Of a stretch of DNA of 62,000 nucleotides, positions 1 through 35,765 are shown piece by piece (the stretch's first letter is position 1; every line of letters begins with the position of its first letter). Made by a program: the position numbers and the translations under genes. The notes beneath the pieces were generated by a model, which was not told the origin of the DNA, did no database searches, and saw only the letters and a program-made list of their open reading frames with translations. This DNA is from Glandiceps talaboti (lineage: Eukaryota > Hemichordata > Enteropneusta > Spengelidae): contig NC_135565.1 in the NCBI RefSeq assembly GCF_964340395.1, positions 19,277,209 to 19,339,208 of the forward strand, in the 5' to 3' direction.

Positions 1-186
1 TTAAATTTCAGCATCTTGTGACGGGGTTTATAGTCAGAAAGTGGTGAAAACCGGACTTACTATGATTGTATAAGGGGAGAGGTGACCCCTTCTACTTTGG
101 GATCACGGTTTACTTCAACTCCACCATCAATGGAGATGTTAGTACCTTCCGTGTTCTTTATAATATTCTGAGATAATATACCATAC

Positions 187-379
187 CTGTACACATTGCA
201 AGCCCAAATGCCATCGAATTCATGGCTGCTGTTGCACCGGCACCTTCTGGGAAGTATGACGAAAAGGCTACATAGAACACTCCCATTGTACTCAGTCCAC
301 CAACTCCCAAGAACTGGAAAACATGGCCACAAAAAACTATCACATATTTGTAAGAACCAGCTGTGTCACCTTTCGCCAT
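187..379 (-). CDS. SLC16-like (monocarboxylate transporter family) first coding exon, partial gene
   Basis: The minus-strand reading encodes 64 residues plus one base, starting MAKGDTAGSYKYVIVF and ending at a GTATGG donor (GT at 186-185). Residues 10-36 form a hydrophobic segment. It is followed by a TMGVFYVAF stretch, an acidic or polar loop (SSYFPEGAGATAA) and the start of a second hydrophobic segment. This order matches TM1, the GVFF-type motif and early TM2 of SLC16 major-facilitator transporters. Members of the family carry monocarboxylates or related solutes across the plasma membrane. The usual DGGWGWVV motif before TM1 is replaced by SYKYVIV, so the subfamily is unclear and the substrate cannot be inferred. 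The ATG at 379 is preferred because it lies just before TM1; the frame stays open to an ATG at 448, which would add 23 residues. The rest of the gene lies left of the window. Confidence 0.6.
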
Positions 380-723
380 ATCGAATGCTAAAACCGTCTC
401 CAATCTTGAAGACGAGTAAAACCCAAGATTTGGGTGACTTTTGAGCAATGAAGCGTACGACGTTATGATTTCATCCGTCGTCTGAGACTCGATTATGTAG
501 GTTCGTTATTCTCACAAATCCTCAAGGGCATGAGCATGTGTTATTGTTGAAGCAACGACACATACATATAATTAGAAAGGGCGTATATGAAGTGCCGCCA
601 AACAGAGGCTAGTATTAAGGTCAGCATGACTTTTGTAAGTGTGACATGATCTATCCGTGGTCACGTGCGTTATACAACGCCATGTTCGTAAATGTTTTTA
701 GGGAGTCTGCGGTAATTACAATC

Positions 724-962
724 GGGGGGGGGGGGTCAGGTCCGTGCTGTTACGTAAAATATGACCCTCCCCCGATTCCGTCGAACTAAAAGTGACCCTC
801 CCTCAATCCCTTTCCCTAAAACATAAGGGACCGGTCAGTTTCTTCGGCCTGGGGGGGGGAGACCGGTGGATTGGGAGGGGGGGTCACCCTGTTTTTGAAA
901 TTGGCAGTGGGGGGGGGGGGTCATGCTGTTTTCAAAATTGTAGATGGGGGGGGGGTCATTGT
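724..962. repeat. Poly-G repeat block 1
   Basis: Runs of 8-13 G alternate with a roughly 35-40 bp unit containing GTCA..CTGTTTT..AAATT. The block includes the segment GGGACCGGTCAGTTTCTTC (829-847). The same segments recur at 2285-2450, where the GACCGGTC-bearing arm is inverted. The two blocks are therefore copies of one dispersed element, not independent simple repeats. The G-runs could form quadruplexes. Confidence 0.6.
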
Positions 963-2284
963 GTTTTAGATTGTGATGGAAGAAAAAAATCCTTTTTCTA
1001 CAATGGCATATAGCCTTGTCTGAAATGTGGTAAACATGTCAATATTTGTTTTTCTCCCTGTTTCTTACATGAATTCTTACTTATTAGTTCAAGCATAACT
1101 ATAAATATATATATACATGTATTACCTAGCTACCACACTAGTTACAGAACATGCCATGTAAATGCTTGGCTGTTTCACAATCAGTGCTTCACTTATATTG
1201 CACTTTGGGGCAAAAGTGAACTTGAAGGTTTCGTAATGGTAATCTTCATAAATAGTTTATAAAAGAAGTTAATCTAAAATGTTCCCTACTCGTCACTGTG
1301 AACTTGTCAGAAGGGATTAATACACTTTCTATTTTGGACACTACATGTTATTGACACTACAAATCACCACATCTCATCAGATTCCAGTTTCTATTATACA
1401 CTAGGTATGACCACCTAAAGTTCTCTAACATACCGATGACTTTATTTACTATACATGCAATATTAATGCCACTATACCAATGTTACAGGGCCATTTTTAT
1501 GTGACATGGGAAACTCATTTAAAACTTACATTTACGTTAGCTATTCGAAGCTTGGAAATATTAACTCAAATGCTATGAATAACCTAAACATTGCCTTAAT
1601 AGAAGCAAAAAACTGCTGATCTGCCAGGGGGAAAACGCCCAAGGACTCATTCACCCCCATAGGTCACTCAAGCATTCAACCAACACTCAGATGCACCAAC
1701 AACCTTTTTACAGTCATAATGGTATTAAACTTTTCTTAAATATTTTCACCCAATTCTAATTTGAGATGATAGTCTTTTAAAGATGTGAAATGTTTACCAA
1801 GCAAGATAGTCTAAAATTGCCTTAAACTCCAAATCTCCCCTACCAATGATACTACCGGTAGATGTGCTGACCTTCACTACATGTAAATAAATGATGCCAT
1901 TCAAGATGCTATCAAACTTAATATTTCAAATATATTTTTTTCTTTTTACATGTTGGTGCTGTCTTGTAAAGCTTGGAAATTATTGTCTGAAAGGGCCTGA
2001 ATAGTCTCAAAATTGACTTTTCAGAGTAAAATACCTCCAGGGCTTCTAGGGGGAGACCCCCTAGGACCCCCATAACAGATGTACATATTCCCTGCTCAAG
2101 CTTTCCAGTATCTTTCACTGTCAAGATGATATTAAACTCCTTTTGGAATATATTTACCCTGTTTAGTCAATAATTATAATTATGATAGTGTTAACCCGGG
2201 ATCTTATAAAGTAGATGCAAGACAGTCAAGCAGTCCACACTGAGCCACGATAAAAAATACCTGTCATGTGAATATTATATATAT

Positions 2285-2450
2285 GGGGGGGGGGGGGGGT
2301 CATCATGTTTTAGAATTAAGTGATGGGGGGGGGGGTCAGCCTGTTTTTGAATTTACAGATGGGGGGGGGGGGGGTCAGTGACTTTTTGTCAGCTCAATTT
2401 AAGAATCCACCCCCCCCCCCCAGGCTGAAGAAACTGACCGGTCCCTAACA
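2285..2450. repeat. Poly-G repeat block 2
   Basis: Three runs of 11-13 G are separated by TCA..CTGTTTTTGAATTTACAGAT-like spacers. A run of 13 C and GAAACTGACCGGTCCCTAA follow. The last segment is the inverted counterpart of the arm in the block at 724-962. Confidence 0.6.
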
Positions 2451-2995
2451 CGCCTGTTAAAATATTTTTAAAAAACAAGATATCCATTACTTTAAAGGTA
2501 TGGAAAAGGACATCAGTCCCAGAACCAATGGTTTAAAGGACTTAATCCCACCGCTGCCACCATGTTATAAGTTTTAAAGGTATTGGTTATGCATCCAAAA
2601 CACCTTGATTTCAATGTTTCAGTAATCTGTGAATACTGCCTCTATTCCTTAATTCACATCTATTGCTTTCTTTTATTGCTTGTTTTCGATTTTGTTGTTG
2701 GAGGGTTCTTGCCACCTGTCTACTCGGAGGAGGGGGGGGGGGGTTGTGGGTATATTTTTAAAATCATCATGCAATTACTACTCAAGAGAAAACAATGCTT
2801 TTGGTTGGAGTAGTAAATTGGATTCCACCAAAGCTCTAGAACCAATTTGTTTTTGGTGACAAATACTTTAAACACGAATTCTTGTGTGTTTTATTGGTGT
2901 CACACATGATATGCCTATTGCAAATAAGCAGAGTACCAAATAAAGTCAGTAATGCTTTTGTTCCATAGTTCTTTGTATCACAAAAGCAATTGTAT

Positions 2996-3335
2996 ATCAT
3001 GCATCAATCATGTCATATCATACCATATTTATACCAGACAAGACAATGTCATACCAAATCATAACATATCATATCATATATATCATATTGCACCATATTA
3101 TGTCATACCAAATCATATACCTCATACTATATGTAGTATACTATATATCAAATCACACCACATCATACCATATTTTATCATATCATATATCATATTATAT
3201 ATCACACCACGTCACATCAGATCAGATCAGATCACATCATATCACACCACACCACACCACACCACATCACATCACATCATATCACACCACACCACACCAC
3301 ACCGCATCAGATCACATCACATCACATCATACTAT
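2996..3335. repeat. Degenerate CATAT / CACAC simple-repeat tract
   Basis: About 340 bp are built from ATCATA, ACCAA and CACAC words that change gradually along the tract. Open frames in it are low-complexity artefacts. Confidence 0.8.
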
Positions 3336-3863
3336 TCAATAATCCAAAATAATTACACTGGAGTTTCAAACACCTCAAAATAGTCACAAATCACATATTT
3401 CCAACAAATATTTCGCTTTCAATATTTTTATAACATAATCACAATCCATTTTATAATGACAATTATCTACAATAATATTTATTTTCTGTATATACAACAT
3501 ACTTAACCGGGATTTACCATTCTTCATTCCTGGGTAAACAATGCAGTAATTTAAATTACAGAAGTAAGCAGCTGTACTACATGTATATCATTTACATACA
3601 GTATGCATGAATGACAATGAAATGGTAAACAAAATGTAAAATAACAAGTAGTAATTATCTAAAAAACATTCCAACTTATAACACTCTGTTTGAGCAATAA
3701 TCTATAATACAGTCATTACATGTATATTATAATGTGGCCTCTACTGTTCTATGCAGTAGTATGCCCTCTCATAACTAACAACTTTTTTTTGTCATGGGTC
3801 TAAATAGCAAAACTGTGTTTTCTTGTGAGTTACTACATAGCAAGGGATCAGATAACATCAAGT

Positions 3864-3869
3864 TTTATT
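3864..3869 (-). terminator. Candidate SDHAF2 polyadenylation signal
   Basis: AATAAA on the minus strand, about 450 nt downstream of the SDHAF2 stop codon. If it is used, the 3' UTR includes the LINE fragment at 4000-4240. This is only a hexamer match. Confidence 0.3.
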
Positions 3870-3999
3870 GGATTACTAGGAATTGCTGGGAGTAAGTGGT
3901 GCTTCACCTAGAGTGTATATTACTATACAGTACTTGATCATTCCAGCTTCTGCCATTGGCACCACATCCTATGTCTCTGGCACAGTAATAAGATAACAA

Positions 4000-4001
4000 T
4001 T

Positions 4002-4053
<52 letters not shown>

Positions 4054-4240
4054 AATTTATAGAGTGCCTGTATCCAATATGAAGTAGAGTTCAGAGGTGC
4101 TGTACAGTTAAATATTGAAAACATTTCAAATAAGTATGTTTTAAGGTTCTTCCTGAAAGCATTGGCTGTGAAGATCCAGTGGCAATTCGTTCCAAAGACG
4201 TGGTGCAGCACATGAGAAAGCATAGCCACCAAACAAGGGT
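4000..4240 (-). mobile_element. 3' end of an L2/CR1-like LINE with (TTGA)n tail
   Basis: Minus-strand translation across two frames gives APRLWNELPLDL followed, after a frameshift, by FRKNLKTYLFEMF. This is the conserved C-terminal signature of LINE ORF2 in the L2/CR1 group. A TTGATTGA tail (3999-4050) follows, as is typical of L2-type elements. The element is degenerate and non-coding and lies just downstream of the SDHAF2 stop, so it probably contributes to its 3' UTR. Between it and the stop, a CACATGCA word recurs near 4247, 4288 and 4321; the last copy overlaps the stop codon. Confidence 0.65.
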
Positions 4241-4319
4241 TTCTGTTCACATGCAATTATCTTATTCCCGTAGTCTGTATTTTGTTCACATGCACTTTTC
4301 AGATCACATATTGACTTGC

Positions 4320-9134
<4,815 letters not shown>

Positions 9135-9912
9135 TTTGACACTTTATATAACATAATATATAGCGCCCTCTACGGTGTTTTTACATTTTGACTCCGTGTA
9201 CCATTCCTTCTTGAACAAGTGCAAAGACATACAAGAACTCGAATAACAAAAGGTAATTAGTGAAATCGTTGTAATATATGAAACCACACATCGAGAACAA
9301 AACAGAAATGACATGAATATATTTATTACATAAAATTTGAGATTTTGAATTTTCTTTATTCCATTTTCAAGTACATGTATAAATTTGTGAAATTACAAAT
9401 CATCATATTTACATAAATATCACATTTGACAAATCTTGAGTTCTTTGCAATTTCTTTTCATGTGTGTGTGTGTGTGGCAAGTCGGTCAGTCAGTACAGCG
9501 TGTGTTTGCATATGTATACATTCGTGAAAATATACATAATCATATGTTTGTAGAATGGTGTGTTTATATTTCTTATTTAATTCTAATAAATAATAGATGA
9601 TCTTTATTATAAAACTTACAAATCTCAAGGACACGCTTCCTAGAATTTTTGACAATTTCAAAATCTTTCTCAATTTGAGTTGTCTAAGACAGCAAAGTAC
9701 CATTACATCTAAGTACTAAATTAGGTTACAAGTTATGTACACTTTTAAAAAAATAGAGTTATTTAAACTTGAAACAAACAGTCACTTATTTGAAGTTTTA
9801 CAGTGCGTATACTGTTATCATTTTACATTAGGGCTGTGCTAGGTGTAACTGGAGTATTAGTTTTCTGACCGGACAACCAACAATTTATTTACTGAGACGT
9901 GTACGACAGTGT

Positions 9913-10003
9913 CATTCTCGCAAACCAGAGTTATTATTTCTACCACTACATTTCGAAGGCTTGTTAAGAACACTGCCGTAAAACAGGCCGTGGTTTGCGA
10001 TGA
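9913..10003. mobile_element. MITE family B, copy 1
   Basis: A 91-bp element with short terminal repeats: CATTCTCGCAAACCA at the left and TGGTTTGCGATGATG at the right. An inverted-orientation copy with almost the same interior lies at 25984-26081. Small frames across it are artefacts. Confidence 0.7.
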
Positions 10004-10917
10004 TGGACAGTGTGCCCTCGAAGCCAATTTGATGCGCCACAAATGCACACAATATCTAGTGATGCTCCAAAATTTGGTGTTCCCTATCTCATCGTACATG
10101 GTGAAATGCCAGCTTTTTATTATTTTGACTCGCAACAAAATTTGGCTATTATTAGAGGGTACGCTGTTATGAGTAATTTGTTATATTGAACAAAACAGAA
10201 AATGTTCCAGTTTCAGGTAGTGCAGCTTTACATAAAGAGGAGATACATAATAACATGTGGCGTTAATTATAAAATATACAATGTTTACATTCCATTGCCA
10301 ATGAATAAGTCAGGAAAATAAACCACAAATGAATTCTGTTGATAACTTACCATTTTATAAATGTTATCAAATAAATACTGAAATCCTGATAAAAAATATA
10401 AAATCTGGATGACTGATACTTGATTCATTTCATGAAGTACAAAGAATACTGAGATAAACTGACCACAAAAGTACTAGCATTATAAATGAACCATAGAAAA
10501 GTACTAGTGTTATAAATGAACCATACAAAAGTAACTTATCGCTGAGCAGAAACTGATTGGAACAAGTGAAATTGAGATTTGACATGAATAAATAGCAGAG
10601 ACCTAAACTAACCCAAACATCGAATGGCAATAATTAAATATTTATTTGTCATTTATCTATTGATTGGTACAGAATTGGAAAAGACAAGTTTCCATTAATA
10701 GTTTACAGCTTGTTACACCATGCACAAGACAAGTTATTGTCATTGAACAGAAAATATGGATTATATACCTTGGTAATTCTACATCACTACAACCCATCTT
10801 GTCTCTGTCATCAGTTCCAAGGTGCTCAAACTACGAGTCAAAACATTCTACATCACCATAATTTTCCCAATTTCTCATAAATTATGCTTGAGGAGGTATA
10901 ATTATATTATTTCCTAT

Positions 10918-11046
10918 TATTTTTCTTCATTCAGCTGGAAAATACTTGTGACCTAAGGGTTTTGTCCCTACTTGTTTAATGACACATAGTAGTGACATGG
11001 CCCCTTAGGTCACCCTTTTTTCCTTGGCTGAATGAAGAAAAATATT
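10918..11046. mobile_element. MITE with TATTTTTCTTCATTCAGC terminal repeats
   Basis: The left end TATTTTTCTTCATTCAGC matches the inverted right end GCTGAATGAAGAAAAATA, and the inner arms share GTGACCTAAGGG. A solo left end occurs at 4467-4489, showing that the family is dispersed. Confidence 0.65.
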
Positions 11047-11295
11047 GAGGTTGTGCTGCCTTCACTGATGATATAGAACAAAACTGTACCATAAACTACC
11101 AATATGCCAGTACAGACTTAATAGGAATTTATGAAATATAAGTTTGTACATTTAGCTGGAACAATGGATGGATTGTTCTAGAGTTCTATATCTGTAAGTT
11201 GTTTCCAATGATGAGTCATACCATGTACCATTCCAATGATATCATAAAACCATACCATACATAAACAATGTTTGTTGTCATAAATCGTCTTTTCA

Positions 11296-17148
<5,853 letters not shown>

Positions 17149-17334
17149 CTTGGTGTACACTGGTACTGATGACGTCACGAATAATAACGTTCACAGAAAG
17201 TGTGACGTACAGTAGCAACAACACAAAACATTCCGAATTCAGACGCTAGCATCAGTCCTTGTCCGGAAATATTGATGTTTTGAGCCACGAAGCAAACACT
17301 TTAGGAGCTCACGATTGTCATACGGTAAGTTAGT
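17149..17334. promoter_or_regulatory. Divergent FUZ/ARMC3 promoter region
   Basis: The FUZ start codon (17148, minus) and the end of a probable ARMC3 non-coding first exon (TACG/GTAAGT, donor at 17335, plus) are only about 190 bp apart. Between them are a perfect CRE, TGACGTCA (17170-17177), a second GTGACGTA (17202-17209) and an X-box-like half site AGCAAC (17214-17219). Local CpG density is above the window background. The shared control is inference from spacing. Confidence 0.6.
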
Positions 17335-18314
17335 TTCACGATGCTTATTTTTATGTGTAGCGATTTCCTTGTTTGACAGATTTAGAATCAGAAAACGTAC
17401 ATGGATTTGAAATGTACACGCTGCCTCGTCCCAACAACACCGTTCTTAGATCTTGTGAAATTCAATAGGGCAGCCTTGATGTACACACTTGATCGGGATC
17501 GTTACAGCTTACAGTGTCTCGCCTCTACCGTCGCAACGTGAGTCTACCTTCCAAAATCATCAATATGAAAGACAATTTTACGGATTTATGATGCATTTCA
17601 AAAAAATAATCGCGAAAGTTTTGAAGGGTGATCTTGCATCGTTCAAGAAATAGTGATACATCGTGTACATGGATACATGTACATGTACTATGAACGTAGT
17701 GTCATTAGTGATACAATTTGCAGTACGTATACAATGCAATGTAGGTTGCTGTCGTTTGAATACATGTAACACGTTGTCTTCTATAATGGCTTGTACTGCG
17801 ATCGGTATTAGAGATAGTGAAAACACGGGAAGACTTTTCTATGTATTTGTTTGTCTAATTTCAGCAGACCATTGTTCCAAAATGCAAACTTTCAATGAAT
17901 AAACCGACCGGTCCTGTTGATTTCATTCAAAATGCCTGACAACATGATGGGAGGTGATAATGAGGTGTTGATTTGAATGAATAAAGTCGTATAACAAAGT
18001 TTTCAACACAGCAAGGACTCTCAGTGAATTCAACTAAGAAACAGACCTGACACATTTAACCAGCAACACAATTGCATGTATATTGGACATAGCTTAGTTT
18101 TTCGCAGTATATAAATTTGAGACATAACAACTTGGGTCAGATATGAACTTTAGGTTTGGAAGAATTGTTATTCAAATACAAATGTATAACTAATTGTCAC
18201 AGGTGACTTTTGAAATCATAGTTATACCAGCTACAGAAGTGAGAGACATTTCAGTGTCTGTGTTCTGTCTATCTTGTAATGAAATATACATATTCACAGA
18301 AATATATTTATAGT

Positions 18315-18560
18315 TCAGGTGAACAGGTGGTCTAATGGTTAAAGTGTAATTTGCAGGTTTGAGCTTTGGCACTTTCATTTGTTTCGGAATGGTTAACATC
18401 CCTTGCCAAGATTTGAACCACCAGTCAACCCATTTTATAATTGGGACCTGGTAGGATATATGTCATTATATGAAGGGCTAGATTTATATGCTCACAGAGG
18501 CTGCAGGGATTGTATGTTTAAAGGAAGTTGAGGAAGTCATATAGGAATAATAATAATATT
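18315..18560 (+). mobile_element. tRNA-derived SINE family 1, diverged copy
   Basis: The head has TCTAATGGTTAAAGTG (A-box-like) and GCAGGTTTGAGC (B-box-like). The body shares GATTTGAACCAC, TATAATTGGGACCTGGTAGG and GGATTGTATGTT with the fuller copy at 43843-44199. It lies in ARMC3 intron 1. Confidence 0.7.
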
Positions 18561-19079
18561 GATAGAGTATTTACATTATAATGTGCCTGTTCTCTAGAGA
18601 GCTCCAGACACTATTAAGTTCTTTATTCGCAATAATAACGCAAATTAATAAATAACAAAAAATGAAATGAAAATAATGAAAATGACAAAATGCGACTGGG
18701 TGCTGGAAGATACATTGTGTAGCTAATGAAAAGCTCGTACTAGTACTGTAGTAGGTGTCCAGTCATCCACTAACAATGAATTACAAAATGTAAAGACACT
18801 GAGCCTCTTTGCCATTTTAGGTCTGTGCCAGAATAATCATTATACAGTGTTTTGCATACAATATGTATATGATGTACCCATGTATGGTCAAGTACTACAT
18901 AGGAAATTGTACATTATTATCATTTTTCTAACTCTAATTTCCCATAGAAACCATGGAAACACTACACGATACATTTGTTTGTAGTTGAAGTCACATTAAT
19001 TCATTTCTTTTTTTTTACTACAGTGACTGACATTTGATGCCATCTCAGTCTGTGATTACATAATAACTAAATTGTAATC

Positions 19080-33247
<14,168 letters not shown>

Positions 33248-33289
33248 AAACACATACTCACATATAGTCACATCCTGTATGCTCACATT

Positions 33290-33292
<3 letters not shown>

Positions 33293-33378
<86 letters not shown>
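33293..33378. repeat. (CA)n microsatellite in ARMC3 3' UTR
   Basis: About 42 CA dinucleotides starting 45 nt after the ARMC3 stop codon. Confidence 0.98.
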
Positions 33379-33382
<4 letters not shown>

Positions 33383-34236
33383 ATCTCTGAAGTCCATCCA
33401 TAGTCCAGACTATTTTCAAAGATTAGCTGATATGTATAGATAGTATCAATATTGATGATATACAGAATGTAAAGTAACTAGTATTTTATCTTCTAGTGTA
33501 CAAAGATGTTGTCATCAACATTTAGCAACACAAACACTGTCACTATAATCAGTGAAAAAACAAACATTTTCCATCCAAAAACTATTATCAAATTTGAAGA
33601 TGCAATTAGGGTTTGTTTTATATTTTCATGGGCTGCTGTGTAACATGATGCACATTATTTTTTAATTGTACATTCCATCTTTAATATAAAATCTTCCAAA
33701 TTAAAATGTAAATATTTTAATTATGTTGCTTGTAATATTGCAGATTTTTTATCGAACAAGGTATAAAGAAAGATAACTTTTTATCTCAAAATTATGATCC
33801 ATTCTAAATTTTCTTCCTTCGCAATACTGCGTTGATGATAACATCAACAATGGCATCCACATTCCATGGGATTCCATGTATAATAGTCTATATATTTATG
33901 TACTAATTGCAAGAAGAATATCACATCGTGGGATGACGTGCCAAAATTGTTATAGCGCCCTCTTTCGACCATAATGCATTTGCTTTTGTTTTTATAAGGC
34001 TCCTTATTATATGCGTGGCAGATTTAATGCAAAGAAGGGAGGGAGGGAGTTGACGTGAACTTGATGCTCTGCCACAGAACTACTTTTGAGAGATGGTAAT
34101 TATGTAAATGAATGACAGTAGATAAGTCGCCTCTTGATTCTGTGTGTGTTGGAAATTTATAATTTAAATGTTATGATATACCCAGTCTGTATATATACTC
34201 TATGCTTTGTAATACCTGATATTTGCTTATACATGC

Positions 34237-34242
34237 AATAAA
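34237..34242 (+). terminator. Candidate ARMC3 polyadenylation signal
   Basis: AATAAA with GT-rich sequence about 30 nt downstream (CAAAGTGTGGTTT). This implies a 3' UTR of about 1 kb with no intervening gene. Confidence 0.5.
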
Positions 34243-34581
34243 CAATATGTCAAAGTGATAATACAAAGTGTGGTTTATTGAGGATTATCGATATGTATAT
34301 GCATAATAGATAAACGTGTGTGAAATCCTTGGAGGCTAGTCATAACTGGTGAAATGGCGAAGACACTGAGAAATATAGAAAAATAAGAACTCCAATAAAT
34401 GACATGCATTGACACTGTAACATTAACAAAGCATTGAAGTTGATCTCAAAATTTTACCTCTCGCCTCTTAGTTGTGTGTCATGGACAGTGGCATAAAAGA
34501 CGCTCTGGTTTACAATATATTTATTATGTCTATCAATAAAACGACACCACATTCATAATGTATCAAAAGTTTGTAAGTTTC

Positions 34582-34677
34582 TAGTCTGTAAGGTATGCAG
34601 TGAGAGGGCGCCCTCACACATCGATCAACCCCTCCTACCCAGTGAGAGCTGAACGACACGACATATCCTACAGTCTA
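34582..34677. mobile_element. MITE family A, copy 3
   Basis: A compact 96-bp copy: TAGTCTGTAAGGTATGCAGT at the left, ACATATCCTACAGTCTA at the right, with core GGGCGCCCTCACACATC. Confidence 0.8.
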
Positions 34678-34954
34678 GTAAGTTTCCTATTGATAAATCC
34701 ACAAAATTAAATAAAACACCACAAAAATATATACCGTGTACTAGAAATACTGTTTATTTGCCCTTGATACGTGTGATATTTCTAGAGTACATGCATATGT
34801 ACATTTCAATGTCTGACATGACATGATATGTAAGTTGAATACTGTTACACAGTTCACAACTCATTCTAATTTATACAATCAGTAATATCAATTTCATGTA
34901 AAACTATACTAATTACACTGTAACTATTTTATGTACATCTCATCCACTGAAGAT

Positions 34955-35142
34955 GTAGTCTAGATGCTATCCGTAGAAATCTCAAGATCACCCTTCACCC
35001 CATCTATAGCTCAATGGGAAATCACGAACCAAACGTTTATATAAATGAGTAAACATCCAACTGTTTATTTGAAATTTATTTAAGAGTCTCATGCAGCTAG
35101 ATGTGAGAAGAGATTCAAAGCTTTGGATAGCCTCTAGACTAC
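34955..35142. mobile_element. MITE family E, shorter copy
   Basis: GTAGTCTAGATGCTATCC at the left pairs with GGATAGCCTCTAGACTAC at the right (188 bp). The interior is shared with 11721-11986. Confidence 0.75.
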
Positions 35143-35651
35143 TGACAATGGTGACTGTTTCTACAAATACTTGTGTACTGGATTCATATCAGTGGCCTTA
35201 TAAGGAATGGAACTAATTTACTATTGCTGATTGGTGCTTAGCCAGGTGTTGTCTTGGATAAGCCAATCATATTAATGTGAAAAATAACACTAAGCTTATC
35301 ATCTGGCAGTGTAAGCTATATGTCAGACTATTGGCTCAGCCTTTGTCAAACTAAGTAACACTACTGATGGATTTAGAACATAGGACTGAAGTTGTACAAA
35401 ATGTAGTTGGTGTGTATCATGTTTACTGCATTCTGGTTATTATTATTTGCATGGACTTAATGTATACACCTACAATCACAATAGGTGTACAATGCAACAC
35501 AAACAAACAAACAAACAAACAGGAAGATATGATTATAAGGAAGATTTGGGATTTACAGTGTTTTTGTTATGGGATGTCAATAAATATGATGGTGGAAAGA
35601 ATGCTTGCAGCTGAACTAAGGATAAACACAAACTAAAACTGTTGTTATGAC

Positions 35652-35765
35652 ATGTTGATGAGGGATGGCCCTCACTGCACTTTTGGGACACTCCAGTTTC
35701 CTCCTATACTAACATGATTAAGTCAGTGAGGGACGGTCGTGACTGGACTTGGGAGACAAGCGTTT
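35652..35765 (+). mobile_element. 3' fragment of SINE family 2
   Basis: GAGGGATGGCCCTCACTG, CACTCCAGTTTCCTCCT and GACTTGGGAGACAAG match, in the opposite orientation, the 3' part of the element at 61226-61511. The tRNA head is absent. Confidence 0.55.

Larger units (their letters stand above)
449..3860. other. Non-coding stretch between the SLC16-like exon and SDHAF2
   Basis: No exon with family resemblance and splice sites is visible. The stretch contains the probable upstream region of the SLC16-like gene (450-720), two poly-G repeat blocks and a CATA/CACAC-rich simple repeat, listed separately. The remainder is AT-rich single-copy-looking DNA. Confidence 0.5.
9135..11295. other. Intergenic region between FUZ and SDHAF2
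   Basis: This contains the SDHAF2 upstream region (TATATAA near 9150) and the FUZ 3' UTR on its right side. Two MITEs, at 9913-10003 and 10918-11046, are described separately. No exon or RNA gene was recognised. Confidence 0.5.

Noticed and set aside
9857-10172. Short frames with similar peptide (SQTRVIISTTTF) near 9.9 kb and 26.0 kb
   Set aside because: The similarity comes from two copies of a MITE, not from a conserved protein.
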